Assembly (NCBI GenBank): GCA_017428055.1
Contig: JAFRRN010000031.1
Coordinates: 1-50,474 of the forward strand
DNA: 50,474 bases
Source of the DNA: Prevotella sp.
GTDB taxonomy: Bacteria > Bacteroidota > Bacteroidia > Bacteroidales > Bacteroidaceae
Direction of reading: 5' to 3'
Of the stretch, positions 34,696 to 43,380 are shown piece by piece. Under the pieces are notes generated by a model that had not been told where the DNA came from, made no database searches, and saw only the letters and a list, made by a program, of their open reading frames with translations. Both the position numbers and the translations under genes were made by a program. Positions within the stretch are counted from its first letter, which is position 1. Every line of letters starts with the position of its first letter.

Positions 34696-35931
34696 ATGAA
34701 GAAAATAGCCATTGCAGGAACAGGCTACGTAGGCCTTTCCATCGCCACCCTGTTATCCCAGCACCACCAAGTGACCGCAGTAGACATCATTCCAGAGAAG
34801 GTGGACATGATTAACCATAGGAAATCTCCCATCATTGACAAGGAGATAGAGGAGTTTCTTGCCACGAAAGACCTGAACCTCCGCGCTACCCTTGATGCGG
34901 AAGAGGCATATAAGGATGCGGATTTCGTGGTGATTGCCGCCCCCACCAACTACGACTCGAAAAAGAATTTCTTTGACACGTCGGCTGTGGAGACGGTCAT
35001 TCGCCTCGTCATGCAACACAACCCCAATGCCATCATGGTCATCAAGTCCACCATACCCGTGGGATTCACCGAGGGCATCCGCGAGAAAACAGGGTCGAGA
35101 AACATCCTCTTCTCACCGGAGTTTCTGCGGGAGAGCCGCGCCCTATACGACAACCTCTATCCCAGTCGTATCATTGTGGGAACGGATTTAAGCGACCCAC
35201 GATTGGTGGAGGCGGCACATACCTTCGCCGCCCTGTTGCAAGAGGGAGCCATCAAGCAAGATGTGGACACACTTTTCATGGGGTTCACGGAGGCGGAGGC
35301 CGTCAAGCTTTTCGCCAATACATACCTGGCACTACGGGTAAGTTTCTTCAACGAGCTTGACACCTACGCAGAGATGAAAAAGCTTGACACACAAGCGATT
35401 ATCAATGGTGTCTGCTTAGACCCTCGTATTGGCACACACTACAACAACCCATCATTCGGATATGGTGGCTATTGCCTACCCAAAGACACGAAGCAGTTGC
35501 TTGCCAACTACGCCGACGTTCCCGAAAACCTTATCGAGGCGATTGTGGAAAGCAACCGCACACGCAAGGACTTCATCGCCGACCGCGTGCTTTCGATGGC
35601 AGGGTATTATGATGCCAACAGCTCGTGGGATGCCAAAAGGGAGCGCGACTGCGTGATTGGCGTGTTCCGACTGACGATGAAATCGAACAGCGACAATTTC
35701 CGGCAGTCGTCCATCCAGGGCATCATGAAGCGCATCAAGGCGAAAGGAGCGGAGGTCATCATCTACGAACCGACGCTCGAAGACGGCAGCAAGTTCTTCG
35801 GAAGCCGCATCGTAAACGACTTGGAGGCATTCAAGAAACAGAGCCAGGCAATCATTGCCAACCGTTATGACACATGTTTGGATGATGTTTCACAAAAAGT
35901 TTACACCCGCGATATTTTCAGACGCGACTGA
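34696..35931 (+). CDS. ugd: UDP-glucose 6-dehydrogenase
   Basis: A 411-residue NAD-dependent enzyme that oxidises UDP-glucose to UDP-glucuronate in two steps. The N-terminal Rossmann motif is [10 protein letters not shown] (8-17), the central domain has STIPVGFTE and FSPEFLRES, and the catalytic Cys260 lies in [15 protein letters not shown]. Length and spacing fit the short UDP-glucose dehydrogenases of bacterial capsule loci; the GDP-mannose branch is less likely because of this loop and the neighbouring epimerase. It follows the epimerase by 54 nt, a space made almost wholly of 9-bp repeats. It supplies uronic acid for the polysaccharide encoded downstream. Confidence 0.93.
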   Translation: MKKIAIAGTGYVGLSIATLLSQHHQVTAVDIIPEKVDMINHRKSPIIDKEIEEFLATKDLNLRATLDAEEAYKDADFVVIAAPTNYDSKKNFFDTSAVETVIRLVMQHNPNAIMVIKSTIPVGFTEGIREKTGSRNILFSPEFLRESRALYDNLYPSRIIVGTDLSDPRLVEAAHTFAALLQEGAIKQDVDTLFMGFTEAEAVKLFANTYLALRVSFFNELDTYAEMKKLDTQAIINGVCLDPRIGTHYNNPSFGYGGYCLPKDTKQLLANYADVPENLIEAIVESNRTRKDFIADRVLSMAGYYDANSSWDAKRERDCVIGVFRLTMKSNSDNFRQSSIQGIMKRIKAKGAEVIIYEPTLEDGSKFFGSRIVNDLEAFKKQSQAIIANRYDTCLDDVSQKVYTRDIFRRD

Positions 35932-35971
35932 TTTTTTCATGAAAAGATTGCAGTAATCGGAAAATTTTGCC

Positions 35972-35979
35972 TAACTTTG
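35972..35979 (+). promoter_or_regulatory. Promoter -7 element without an obvious downstream gene
   Basis: TAACTTTG is an exact TAnnTTTG match, followed by CAGCC, common at Bacteroidetes start sites. It is 41 bp after the ugd stop and points towards a short basic frame and a hairpin terminator. Confidence 0.6.
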
Positions 35980-35984
35980 CAGCC

Positions 35985-36160
35985 GTTATGAAAAGTATGC
36001 TCCCCGTTAAACGGGGGCAAAATGACAGAAATACTGCGAGCAAAAGGGGGCGTAAGACTCCAAACAAAAGGAAAAGGAGCAAATTACAATGATGTCATTC
36101 ATACATAAATGTACTTGTGACTATATTCTATTGCAATGAGGGAACCCTCGTTGCAATAGA
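35985..36160 (+). ncRNA. Candidate short transcript (small RNA or small-peptide mRNA)
   Basis: A promoter-like TAACTTTG at 35972 and a terminator at 36127-36160 bracket about 175 nt. It includes a compact hairpin (CCCCGTT-A-AACGGGG, 36002-36016) and a 34-codon frame at 35988-36092 rich in Lys and Arg (VKRGQNDRNTASKRGRKTPN, then KRKRSK). It could be a structured RNA, a small basic protein or a leader. I recognise neither. Confidence 0.4.
36127..36160 (+). terminator. Hairpin terminator
   Basis: TCTATTGCAATGAGGG (36127-36142) pairs with CCCTCGTTGCAATAGA (36145-36160), with one G-T wobble and a 2-nt loop. It is followed by TTTGTTATTATT on the plus strand. Confidence 0.75.
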
Positions 36161-36337
36161 TTTGTTATTATTCCCAACCTCCTTTCACACGCTCTAAAGC
36201 GGCATTCACAACCTTTTTATACCACTCCAAGTAGTATTCTTGGAGGAGGGAGAAATGTGTGTGAATGCCCCTTTTCATCGAACAAAAGATCCCTTTTTTC
36301 ATTTCAAATATATTCAAATACCTTAAAAATTTGAAAG

Positions 36338-36484
36338 ATGGCAAAAAAAGAACTGAGTTATTATGAGAAAATCGACCCCACACGCCAACGTTCTTACAAC
36401 ATGTTTGAGCGCGTGTTGATGATTATTGCCACTGCCGTTGCCGCAGTGATGCTTTTGGCTTTGGCATATTTCTACATTTTTTAA
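36338..36484 (+). CDS. Small single-pass membrane peptide of 48 residues
   Basis: ATG at 36338 follows AATTTGAAAG and gives MAKKELSYYEKIDPTRQRSY, then one hydrophobic helix (VLMIIATAVAAVMLLALAYF, about 26-45). The charged N-terminus would stay in the cytoplasm. It is too short for usual gene calling but has typical codon use, a sensible start and a clean stop, 43 nt before the aminotransferase gene. I do not know a family for it. Its place at the head of the polysaccharide cluster suggests co-transcription, and it may be a membrane-associated accessory peptide. Confidence 0.55.
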   Translation: MAKKELSYYEKIDPTRQRSYNMFERVLMIIATAVAAVMLLALAYFYIF

Positions 36485-36527
36485 TTTGACAAACAGTTCT
36501 ATGTTGGTAAGGTAATTGTATTGTTGC

Positions 36528-37634
36528 ATGGACAATAAGATCATTACCGTCACATCCCCACTCCTTCCCGATTTGGATGAGTTCCATGAATTGCTTCAAC
36601 AAATCTGGGACAAGAAATGGATAACAAACAACGGAACATTCCACCAACAGCTTGAGAAAGCACTGGCCGAATACTTGAAAGTGCCATACGTGAGCCTCTT
36701 CACCAATGGCACATTGCCACTCATCACAGCCCTTCAAGCATTAAGGATAACGGGGGAGGTCATCACGACTCCCTACTCTTTCGTGGCCACGACCCATGCC
36801 CTATGGTGGAATGGCATCAAGCCCGTGTTTGTGGACATTGAGCCATCGACGGGAAACATCGACCCTAACAGAATCGAGGCTGCCATCACGCCCAAGACAA
36901 CGGCCATCATGCCCGTGCATGTGTATGGCAAGCCCTGCAACACGAATGCTATTCAGGAGATTGCCGACAAATATGGGCTGAAAGTCATCTATGATGCAGC
37001 CCACGCTTTCGGCGTTGAAGTGAATGGCGAGAGCATCCTAAACGCGGGCGACATGTCAACACTCTCTTTCCATGCGACAAAGGTATATAACACCATCGAG
37101 GGTGGAGCGATGGTCATGCACGACGAGGCGACCAAGAAACGCATCGACTATCTGAAAAACTTTGGCTTTGCGGATGAGACAACGGTTGTTGCCCCAGGCA
37201 TCAACTCCAAGTTGGACGAGATACGTGCCGCATACGGACTCCTCAACTTGAAACAAATAGACTCAGCCATCGAAGCCCGCCATATAGTTGCCATCAAGTA
37301 CCGGCAAGCCCTTCGCAACATCGAAGGCATCTCTTTCTGGGATGACATGCCTGGTGTAAAACACAACTACAGCTACTTCCCCATTTTCGTGGATGCGGAG
37401 AAATATGGCATGACGCGCGACGAACTGTATTTCAAACTGAAGGAGAACGGCATCTATGGGCGGCGCTATTTCTATCCCCTCATCTCCAACTTCTCCACGT
37501 ACCACGGACTGCCCAGCGCGGCAAAGGAAAACTTGCCTGTGGCTACGAAGATGGCTGAGAGCGTGATATGCTTGCCGATACATCATGCTATTATTAATAA
37601 AGATTTTGACAGAATTATGTCGTGCATTTTTTGA
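36528..37634 (+). CDS. DegT/DnrJ/EryC1/StrS-family PLP-dependent sugar aminotransferase
   Basis: A 368-residue enzyme that adds an amino group to a nucleotide-bound keto-sugar, using PLP and usually glutamate. The PLP lysine is K185 in SFHATKVYNT, with D156 (YDAAHAFG) holding the pyridine nitrogen and the N-terminal SLFTNGTLPL in the cofactor pocket. It resembles the transaminases that make 4-amino-4,6-dideoxy or 3-amino-3,6-dideoxy sugars. The start at 36528 begins the conserved domain; the frame extends only 4 codons upstream. This is the last gene with the higher GC content of the chromosome; the composition falls sharply in the next one. No keto-sugar-forming dehydratase is in the window, so it must be elsewhere. 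Confidence 0.9.
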   Translation: MDNKIITVTSPLLPDLDEFHELLQQIWDKKWITNNGTFHQQLEKALAEYLKVPYVSLFTNGTLPLITALQALRITGEVITTPYSFVATTHALWWNGIKPVFVDIEPSTGNIDPNRIEAAITPKTTAIMPVHVYGKPCNTNAIQEIADKYGLKVIYDAAHAFGVEVNGESILNAGDMSTLSFHATKVYNTIEGGAMVMHDEATKKRIDYLKNFGFADETTVVAPGINSKLDEIRAAYGLLNLKQIDSAIEARHIVAIKYRQALRNIEGISFWDDMPGVKHNYSYFPIFVDAEKYGMTRDELYFKLKENGIYGRRYFYPLISNFSTYHGLPSAAKENLPVATKMAESVICLPIHHAIINKDFDRIMSCIF

Positions 37635-37664
37635 TAATACCTTAATGATTGCTTTTGCAACAAT

Positions 37665-39206
37665 ATGAGTTCCTCATCTAATAAAAGAATTCTCAAAAAC
37701 ACGATTTATTTGTACTTTAGAATGATCTTATCTATGGCTGTATCTTTATATACATCCAGGGTCATTCTTGATGTACTTGGCGTTAGCGATTTTGGTATCT
37801 ACAATGTGATTGGAGGTATAGTTATACTTATTTCCATGTTAAATAATTCCATGTCAGCTGCAACTCAAAGATTTATAACTTACGAATTAGGCAAACATGA
37901 TATAAAAAAGGTTTCTGATACATTCTCAATGAGCATGACAGCTCATTTATTTATTTGTCTCATAGTCTTTCTTCTTGGCGAAACCATTGGCCTATATTAC
38001 ATCATTCATTATTTAAATATCCCGGAAGGTAGGACAACAGCGGCACTATGGGTATATCAATTTTCTCTATTTGCTGTTATTATCAATATTGCAAGAATTC
38101 CTTATTCTGCATCTATTATTGCTTATGAGAAAATGGACTTTTATGCCGCCATTAGTATCATGGAGGTTCTTTTAAAACTTGCGATTGTTGTCGTTCTGGT
38201 ATTTATAGGTTCCTTTGACAAGTTAATCCTTTATAGTCTTCTTGTTCTTTTGACTACCATTACGGTAAGCATAACATACAAAGCATATTGTCAAATCAAG
38301 TTTAAAACCTGTAATTATTATTGGTATATTGATAGGGACTATTTTAGAAAACTGCTCAATTTTTTTGGATGGAACTTTGTGGGAGGTGTCGCAAACACTG
38401 GAACGAAACAAGTTGGCAACTTAATTATCAATGCATTTTGTGGGACAGTTGCTAATGCAGCCCATGGAGTTGGGGCACAGGTGAATGGAGCTGTCTGCGG
38501 ATTGGCAGAAAATTTCCAGATGGCATATACCCCACAAATTGTAAAATTATATTCCCAAGACAAAAAAAAGGAACTTTTTCAATTGATGAATCGTTCCGCC
38601 TTACTTTCATACTATTTGCTGTTTGTATTGGCGATGCCAATTATATTAAACGTTGATCTGGTTTTAGGTATTTGGTTAAAAAAAGTTCCTCTATATGCAG
38701 GGCTATTCTGCCAATGGCTAATCATTTACAATCTCATTGATTCTCTGCAGGCACCTATGTGGAAAGCAATTACAGCAACAGGGAACATCAAGGTTTATGA
38801 GATTTGGTTAAACTTAGTTTTAATGCTCAATATTCCTTTATCTTATTACTGTTTGAAAATTGGGATGCCTCCATACACTGTTGCCATTGTTAGTGCACTT
38901 GTAAACTTTCTAACTGCAATTATACGAACTTTTCACGTTAAAATACAAATTGGATTCCCTGTATCAAGATATATGTTAGACGTAGTATGCAGGTCAACCC
39001 TTGTTTCCTTAGTTTACATTTTACTATGGCTAATATTTCAACATTATATTCAAATAAACTCACTTTTTGGTTTTATTTTGTTTTTCTGTGGCAGTTGTTT
39101 GTGTTGTATTTTATTGATTTACATGTTCGGCATAAATACTCAAGATAGACAATTAGTCAAACAATTGGTTTTCAAACGATTCCAAAAGTATTCAAAACAG
39201 ATTTAG
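37665..39206 (+). CDS. wzx: Polysaccharide repeat-unit flippase (Wzx/MATE-like)
   Basis: A 513-residue integral membrane protein with about 12-14 predicted helices and an N-terminal hydrophobic, polar-flanked start (RILKNTIYLYFRMILSMAV). The typical NTIYLYFRMILSMAVSLYTS, SVSDFGIYNVIGGIVILIS-like and ATQRFITYELG segments place it in the O-antigen/capsule flippase group of the MOP superfamily. It would turn lipid-linked repeat units across the inner membrane. The A+T-rich stretch begins here. It is followed 12 nt later by a glycosyltransferase gene. Its substrate cannot be predicted. Confidence 0.87.
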   Translation: MSSSSNKRILKNTIYLYFRMILSMAVSLYTSRVILDVLGVSDFGIYNVIGGIVILISMLNNSMSAATQRFITYELGKHDIKKVSDTFSMSMTAHLFICLIVFLLGETIGLYYIIHYLNIPEGRTTAALWVYQFSLFAVIINIARIPYSASIIAYEKMDFYAAISIMEVLLKLAIVVVLVFIGSFDKLILYSLLVLLTTITVSITYKAYCQIKFKTCNYYWYIDRDYFRKLLNFFGWNFVGGVANTGTKQVGNLIINAFCGTVANAAHGVGAQVNGAVCGLAENFQMAYTPQIVKLYSQDKKKELFQLMNRSALLSYYLLFVLAMPIILNVDLVLGIWLKKVPLYAGLFCQWLIIYNLIDSLQAPMWKAITATGNIKVYEIWLNLVLMLNIPLSYYCLKIGMPPYTVAIVSALVNFLTAIIRTFHVKIQIGFPVSRYMLDVVCRSTLVSLVYILLWLIFQHYIQINSLFGFILFFCGSCLCCILLIYMFGINTQDRQLVKQLVFKRFQKYSKQI

Positions 39207-39218
39207 AATGATTATCTA

Positions 39219-40220
39219 ATGAATGAATTAATTTCCGTCATTGTTCCTGTTTACAATACAGGTCTCTATTTAAGCGATTGCATTGAGAGTATTGTATCTC
39301 AAGACTATCTATATACGGAAATTATCATTGTTGACGATGGGTCAACGGATGATTTTACACTTAAAAAATGCGATGAAATATCAAAGAAATACGGTCAAGT
39401 ATCTTTGTATCACAAGCCAAATGGCGGGTCGGCCAGTGCCAGAAATTATGGAGTCCAAGTAGCAAAAGGAAAATATGTTGGATTTGTTGATAGCGATGAC
39501 ACCATAGACAAAGAAATGTATTCAACCCTATATTCACTTATCAAAAAAGACAACGTCACCATAGCCATTTGTGGTCTTGCTACCTTTTTTATGAACAAAA
39601 GGGATATTCATTATAATGACAATTCTTTGGAAACCCGTTGTTATGAAGATGTTGAATTGATGCACAATTTTTTATTGGGCCATTGGCATAGTGCATGTAC
39701 CAATTTATATTTAAGGGAACTTTTTGAGGATATAAAATTTCCAGAGAACGAAGTAAATGAGGATTACATGCTTAATTACTGGATGTTCAAATCTCAACAA
39801 AAAATAAGTTTTATCAATCAACCCTTCTATCATTATATTCGTCGCGAAAACAGCAACACATCCTCCCCCAAAACCTTGCGTTTTTTAGATTGGATTAAAC
39901 ATACGGAATTGGTGCTTACTGAGATGTCCCAAGACGATAGATTAAAGATGGAAGCTGAATACCAATATTTACACTCAAATATTGTCCTTGGCAATAGTTC
40001 TTTATTGACTCTCCGAAAAATCAAGTCCACTGAAGCAGAACAGTTATATGAGATAACATGCAATAATCTGGCTAAATCAAAAAAGATGCTCCGTAATAAC
40101 AAGTATCTTTCTTTCAAATATTTAATAATGGGAATTATGATGTCCGAGTGTCATACCTTATATAAACAAAGTATACTTGGTTTTTCTAAAATTATAAAGT
40201 TAATATGCAAAAAGGATTAG
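39219..40220 (+). CDS. Family 2 glycosyltransferase
   Basis: A 333-residue cytoplasmic GT-A enzyme. The N-terminal nucleotide-binding half reads ISVIVPVYNTGLYLSDCIES, then IIIVDDGSTDD (36-45), and the metal-binding DxD-like motif is VDSDD (90-94). An ENEVNEDYMLNYW segment near 175 holds the usual ED catalytic pair. The C-terminal half is alpha-helical and polar, with no transmembrane helix. It adds a sugar to the growing repeat unit; donor and acceptor are unknown. Its end overlaps the next gene by 16 nt, so the two are translationally coupled. Codons are A+T-rich like the rest of the cluster. Confidence 0.88.
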   Translation: MNELISVIVPVYNTGLYLSDCIESIVSQDYLYTEIIIVDDGSTDDFTLKKCDEISKKYGQVSLYHKPNGGSASARNYGVQVAKGKYVGFVDSDDTIDKEMYSTLYSLIKKDNVTIAICGLATFFMNKRDIHYNDNSLETRCYEDVELMHNFLLGHWHSACTNLYLRELFEDIKFPENEVNEDYMLNYWMFKSQQKISFINQPFYHYIRRENSNTSSPKTLRFLDWIKHTELVLTEMSQDDRLKMEAEYQYLHSNIVLGNSSLLTLRKIKSTEAEQLYEITCNNLAKSKKMLRNNKYLSFKYLIMGIMMSECHTLYKQSILGFSKIIKLICKKD

Positions 40221-41224
40221 TTTCCATCATAATGGGTGTTCACAATGAAAAAGAAGAACACCTTAGATTAGCTATTAAAAGCATCTTTCAACAATCATAT
40301 CAAGATATTGAATTGATCATAATTGATGATGCTTCTAATGAGGACTGCAAATTTGTTTTAGATTGTTTGTGTGAGAGGAAGAAAAGTGTGACTATTGTAC
40401 ACAATGAGGCCAACTTAGGATTGACAAAATCGCTAAACATTGGAATCAAGCTGGCAAAAGGAGAATTTGTTGCCAGGATGGACGCAGACGACTTCTCCGT
40501 ATCAAACCGTATAGAAAAACAAGTTGATTATTTTAATTCTCATCAAGACATAGACCTTATTGGAACAGGTGTTGTCTCTTTTGGAGACCGTCATATTTAT
40601 ATGAGTCCTGCATTTGGACTATCCAACAAAGACGCAAAAGTCATGCTGTTTTTCTCCAGCACACTATGCCATCCCTCTGTAATGATACGAAAGGACTTTT
40701 TAGACTGGCATCATTTATCATACGATGAAAAAGTATTGAAGGCACAAGATTATGACTTGTGGGAGCGTTCCAGTGTATATGGGAACTTAGCCGTCATGAA
40801 GGACGTCCTCCTTTATTATAGAATTCACGCCAACCAGATTACATCAAAAAAGAACAAAGAACAAGTTGCAGCAGCTGATGTCATACGCAAAAGGAGATTA
40901 GGAAGATTAGGCATAACACCATCGGATAGGGAATATCTTTGTCATGAGTTACTATCAAGTGGTGTAGATGCTACTGTTACAATGACGGAAATGGAATCCT
41001 GGGTGAATAAGATTCTCAAAGGAAATGAGGAGAAGCACTTGGTGGATAGCAATTGTTTGCGAAATAACATGAAAACCAGGCTTTTGTTTTATAAATTGAG
41101 AAACAAGAAAATGATAAGATGGGAGGATCTCTCTCTCTTAATTAATGTCTTTATTTCCAGGCTAAAGATAAAAGTTAAATTGGCAAAGCATAAAAGGATA
41201 ATTAGACAGTTGGGAATCAACTAA
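40205..41224 (+). CDS. Family 2 glycosyltransferase
   Basis: A 339-residue GT-A enzyme with LVSIIMGVHNEKEEHLRLAI at the start, IIIDDASNED at 38-47 and the DxD-like motif ARMDADDF (90-97). The first two thirds form the catalytic domain and end near LLYYRIHANQIT, which is common in this subfamily. The remainder is lysine-rich and probably helical. It differs enough from the preceding family 2 enzyme to use another linkage. The gene overlaps the previous one by 16 nt and ends 4 nt before the TupA-like gene. The sugar is unknown. Confidence 0.88.
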   Translation: MQKGLVSIIMGVHNEKEEHLRLAIKSIFQQSYQDIELIIIDDASNEDCKFVLDCLCERKKSVTIVHNEANLGLTKSLNIGIKLAKGEFVARMDADDFSVSNRIEKQVDYFNSHQDIDLIGTGVVSFGDRHIYMSPAFGLSNKDAKVMLFFSSTLCHPSVMIRKDFLDWHHLSYDEKVLKAQDYDLWERSSVYGNLAVMKDVLLYYRIHANQITSKKNKEQVAAADVIRKRRLGRLGITPSDREYLCHELLSSGVDATVTMTEMESWVNKILKGNEEKHLVDSNCLRNNMKTRLLFYKLRNKKMIRWEDLSLLINVFISRLKIKVKLAKHKRIIRQLGIN

Positions 41225-41228
41225 GGAG

Positions 41229-42146
41229 ATGAAAAACAATAAAATAAAGAAATACATCCTTGATATTCTTGAATGGAAAGAATATTATAAAAGACATTTT
41301 GTTAATCCAGAAAAATATATTCCCCGTTTGTTTTATAGTCGGGCTGGCTATACACTGAATTTAGATAACCCACAAACATTCAATGAGAAACTACAATGGC
41401 TGAAACTCTATGACCACAATCCATTGTACACAACTCTCGTTGACAAATACGAGGTAAAAAAATATGTTGCCGATAAGATTGGCAATCAATATATAATCCC
41501 TACTTTAGAAGTCTGGGATGACGTAGATGACATAGACTTCAATAAACTACCGAATCAATTTGTCCTTAAATGTACACATGACAGCGGAGGACTTGTCATT
41601 TGTAAAGACAAATCAAATTTTAAAACCAATAAAGCCAAAAAGGTTCTTCGAAAAAGTTTGGGGCGTAACTTCTATTATATGGGGTTTGAATGGCCTTACA
41701 AGAATGTTAAGCCAAGGATTATCGCCGAAAAATATATGGAGGACACAAAGACAAAGGAATTACGTGACTACAAATTCTTTTGTTTTAATGGTGAAGTCAA
41801 AGCTCTTTTCATAGCTACGGAAAGACAAAAAGAAGGAGAAGATGTCAAATTCGACTTTTTTGATGAAGATTTTAACCATCTTCCCTTCAAGCAAGGACAC
41901 GAAAATGCAACCGTTCTTCCCCAGAAACCACTCTGTTTTGACCAAATGAAAAAGTTTGCTGCCATTTTATCAGATGGCATACCACAAGTGAGAGTGGACT
42001 TCTATGAAGTTGATGGTCATATTTATTTTGGAGAAATGACTTTTTTCCATCATGGCGGTTGGACAAAATTTGATCCTGAAGAATGGGACACAATTTTCGG
42101 GAAATGGGTCACTCTACCTTTACGGGATGGTAATGTCAACAGTTGA
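41229..42146 (+). CDS. TupA-like ATP-grasp protein (putative polysaccharide-modifying enzyme)
   Basis: A 305-residue protein of the ATPgrasp_TupA family. Diagnostic segments are NPQTFNEKLQWLKLYDHNPL (about 49-68), VDKYEVKKYV, FVLKCTHDSGG (about 113-123) and RDYKFFCFNG (about 181-190). C-terminal VDFYEVDGHIYFGEMTFFH supplies the acidic metal ligands. Family members are thought to add amino acids or similar groups, as in the polyglutamate chain of teichuronopeptide, though some annotation pipelines call them glycosyltransferases. Here it lies between sugar transferases, 4 nt after one and 10 nt before the next, so decoration of the repeat unit is inferred. Confidence 0.85.
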   Translation: MKNNKIKKYILDILEWKEYYKRHFVNPEKYIPRLFYSRAGYTLNLDNPQTFNEKLQWLKLYDHNPLYTTLVDKYEVKKYVADKIGNQYIIPTLEVWDDVDDIDFNKLPNQFVLKCTHDSGGLVICKDKSNFKTNKAKKVLRKSLGRNFYYMGFEWPYKNVKPRIIAEKYMEDTKTKELRDYKFFCFNGEVKALFIATERQKEGEDVKFDFFDEDFNHLPFKQGHENATVLPQKPLCFDQMKKFAAILSDGIPQVRVDFYEVDGHIYFGEMTFFHHGGWTKFDPEEWDTIFGKWVTLPLRDGNVNS

Positions 42147-42156
42147 CAAGCAATCC

Positions 42157-43380
42157 ATGAAAAAGAAGCGTGTATTTTTCGCTATTCACTATTTGGAAAT
42201 AGGTGGTGTAGAAACAAGTCTGATAGGACTCTTGCAATCATTCGATTACCAGAAATACAATGTAGACCTCTTTATTCATGCTCACCATGGCGAATTAATG
42301 CAATATATTCCAAAAGAAGTAAACTTATTACCAGAAATCAAAGAATATGCTCAATTAGAACGACCTATAAAGTTAGTTATTCTTGATGGTTATTGGAAGA
42401 TTGCTTATACTCGTCTAAAGGCAAAAAGGCTTCACCGTTCATATATTCTATCTCTTTCTGCAAAAAAAGATGACATCTCAGAGGGACAATACGCTGCCCG
42501 TTCCTTGACACCATATTTACCTTCATTATACAGTTTTGGAGAATATGATATAGCCATCAGCTATTTACATCCACACAACTATGTTCTTGAAAAAGTAAAT
42601 GCTAAAAAGAAGATTTGCTGGATTCACACAGATTATTCATCTGTTAATGTTAACCCAATATTGGAACTACCTATTTGGCAAGGATATCAACACATAATGA
42701 GCATTTCACCCGAAGTGACCAAATCATTTGTCAATGTTTTCCCATCTCTTCAGGATAAGATTGTGGAAATGGAAAATATCCTTTCTCCTGATCTTGTACG
42801 CAATCGAGCTGAGGAATTTAATGCGAGGAAAGAATTGGAAATGGTTTCAAATAACTCATCTCAACCAACTATACTATTAAGCATGGGGAGATTTTCACAT
42901 GCCAAGAACTTTGACAACATTCCTGACATCTGTAAGCGGATAATCAACTTAGGACAAAATATAGTTTGGTATGTTATTGGATACGGAAGAGAGGAAAATA
43001 AAATATGTGAAAAGATACATGAAACAGGTATGGAGAATCATGTATTTGTCCTTGGTAAACGCACCAATCCATATCCATATATAAAAGCATGTGACATTTA
43101 CGTCCAACCATCTCGATATGAAGGAAAGTCTATATCTGTCCGTGAGGCACAGATTCTTTATAAACCTACTATCATCACTGATTATCCCACTGCCAAAAGT
43201 CAAATCAAAGACGGCATTGACGGCATAATAGTACCTTTGGGCAATGAGGAATGTGCCAAGGGCATCGTAAAATTCATACATAATCGCCATTTGCGGTCGT
43301 CAATCTCTGAATATTTGCAAAGCCATGACTACGGCAACCAAAAAGATATTTATCGTTTTTACAAAGTGATAGAAGAATGA
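42157..43380 (+). CDS. Family 4 glycosyltransferase
   Basis: A 407-residue GT-B enzyme. The N-terminal FAIHYLEIGGVETSLIGLLQ is the GGVE start typical of GT4 enzymes. The C-terminal domain has LLSMGRFSHAKNFDNIPDIC and the E-x7-E motif in PSRYEGKSISVREAQILYKP, with DGIDGIIVPLGN shortly after. It transfers a sugar from a nucleotide donor with retention. The start at 42157, 10 nt after the upstream stop, begins the conserved domain; starts at 42127 or 42133 would overlap the preceding gene and add a few residues. It ends in an ATGA overlap with the next gene. Confidence 0.87.
   Translation: MKKKRVFFAIHYLEIGGVETSLIGLLQSFDYQKYNVDLFIHAHHGELMQYIPKEVNLLPEIKEYAQLERPIKLVILDGYWKIAYTRLKAKRLHRSYILSLSAKKDDISEGQYAARSLTPYLPSLYSFGEYDIAISYLHPHNYVLEKVNAKKKICWIHTDYSSVNVNPILELPIWQGYQHIMSISPEVTKSFVNVFPSLQDKIVEMENILSPDLVRNRAEEFNARKELEMVSNNSSQPTILLSMGRFSHAKNFDNIPDICKRIINLGQNIVWYVIGYGREENKICEKIHETGMENHVFVLGKRTNPYPYIKACDIYVQPSRYEGKSISVREAQILYKPTIITDYPTAKSQIKDGIDGIIVPLGNEECAKGIVKFIHNRHLRSSISEYLQSHDYGNQKDIYRFYKVIEE

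Larger units (their letters stand above)
35932..36337. other. Intergenic region between ugd and the 48-residue peptide
   Basis: It contains a -7 element, a short basic reading frame, a terminator hairpin and, at 36201-36269, a nested inverted repeat (GGCATTCACA with TGTGAATGCC; inside it CTCCAAG with CTTGGAG). A minus-strand frame of 44 codons (36302 to 36168) overlaps the nested repeat; I do not recognise it and do not call it a gene. Confidence 0.6.

Noticed and set aside
36168-36302. Minus-strand 44-codon frame upstream of the 48-residue peptide
   Set aside because: No promoter of the -7 type, overlaps nested inverted repeats, and the peptide has no recognisable feature.
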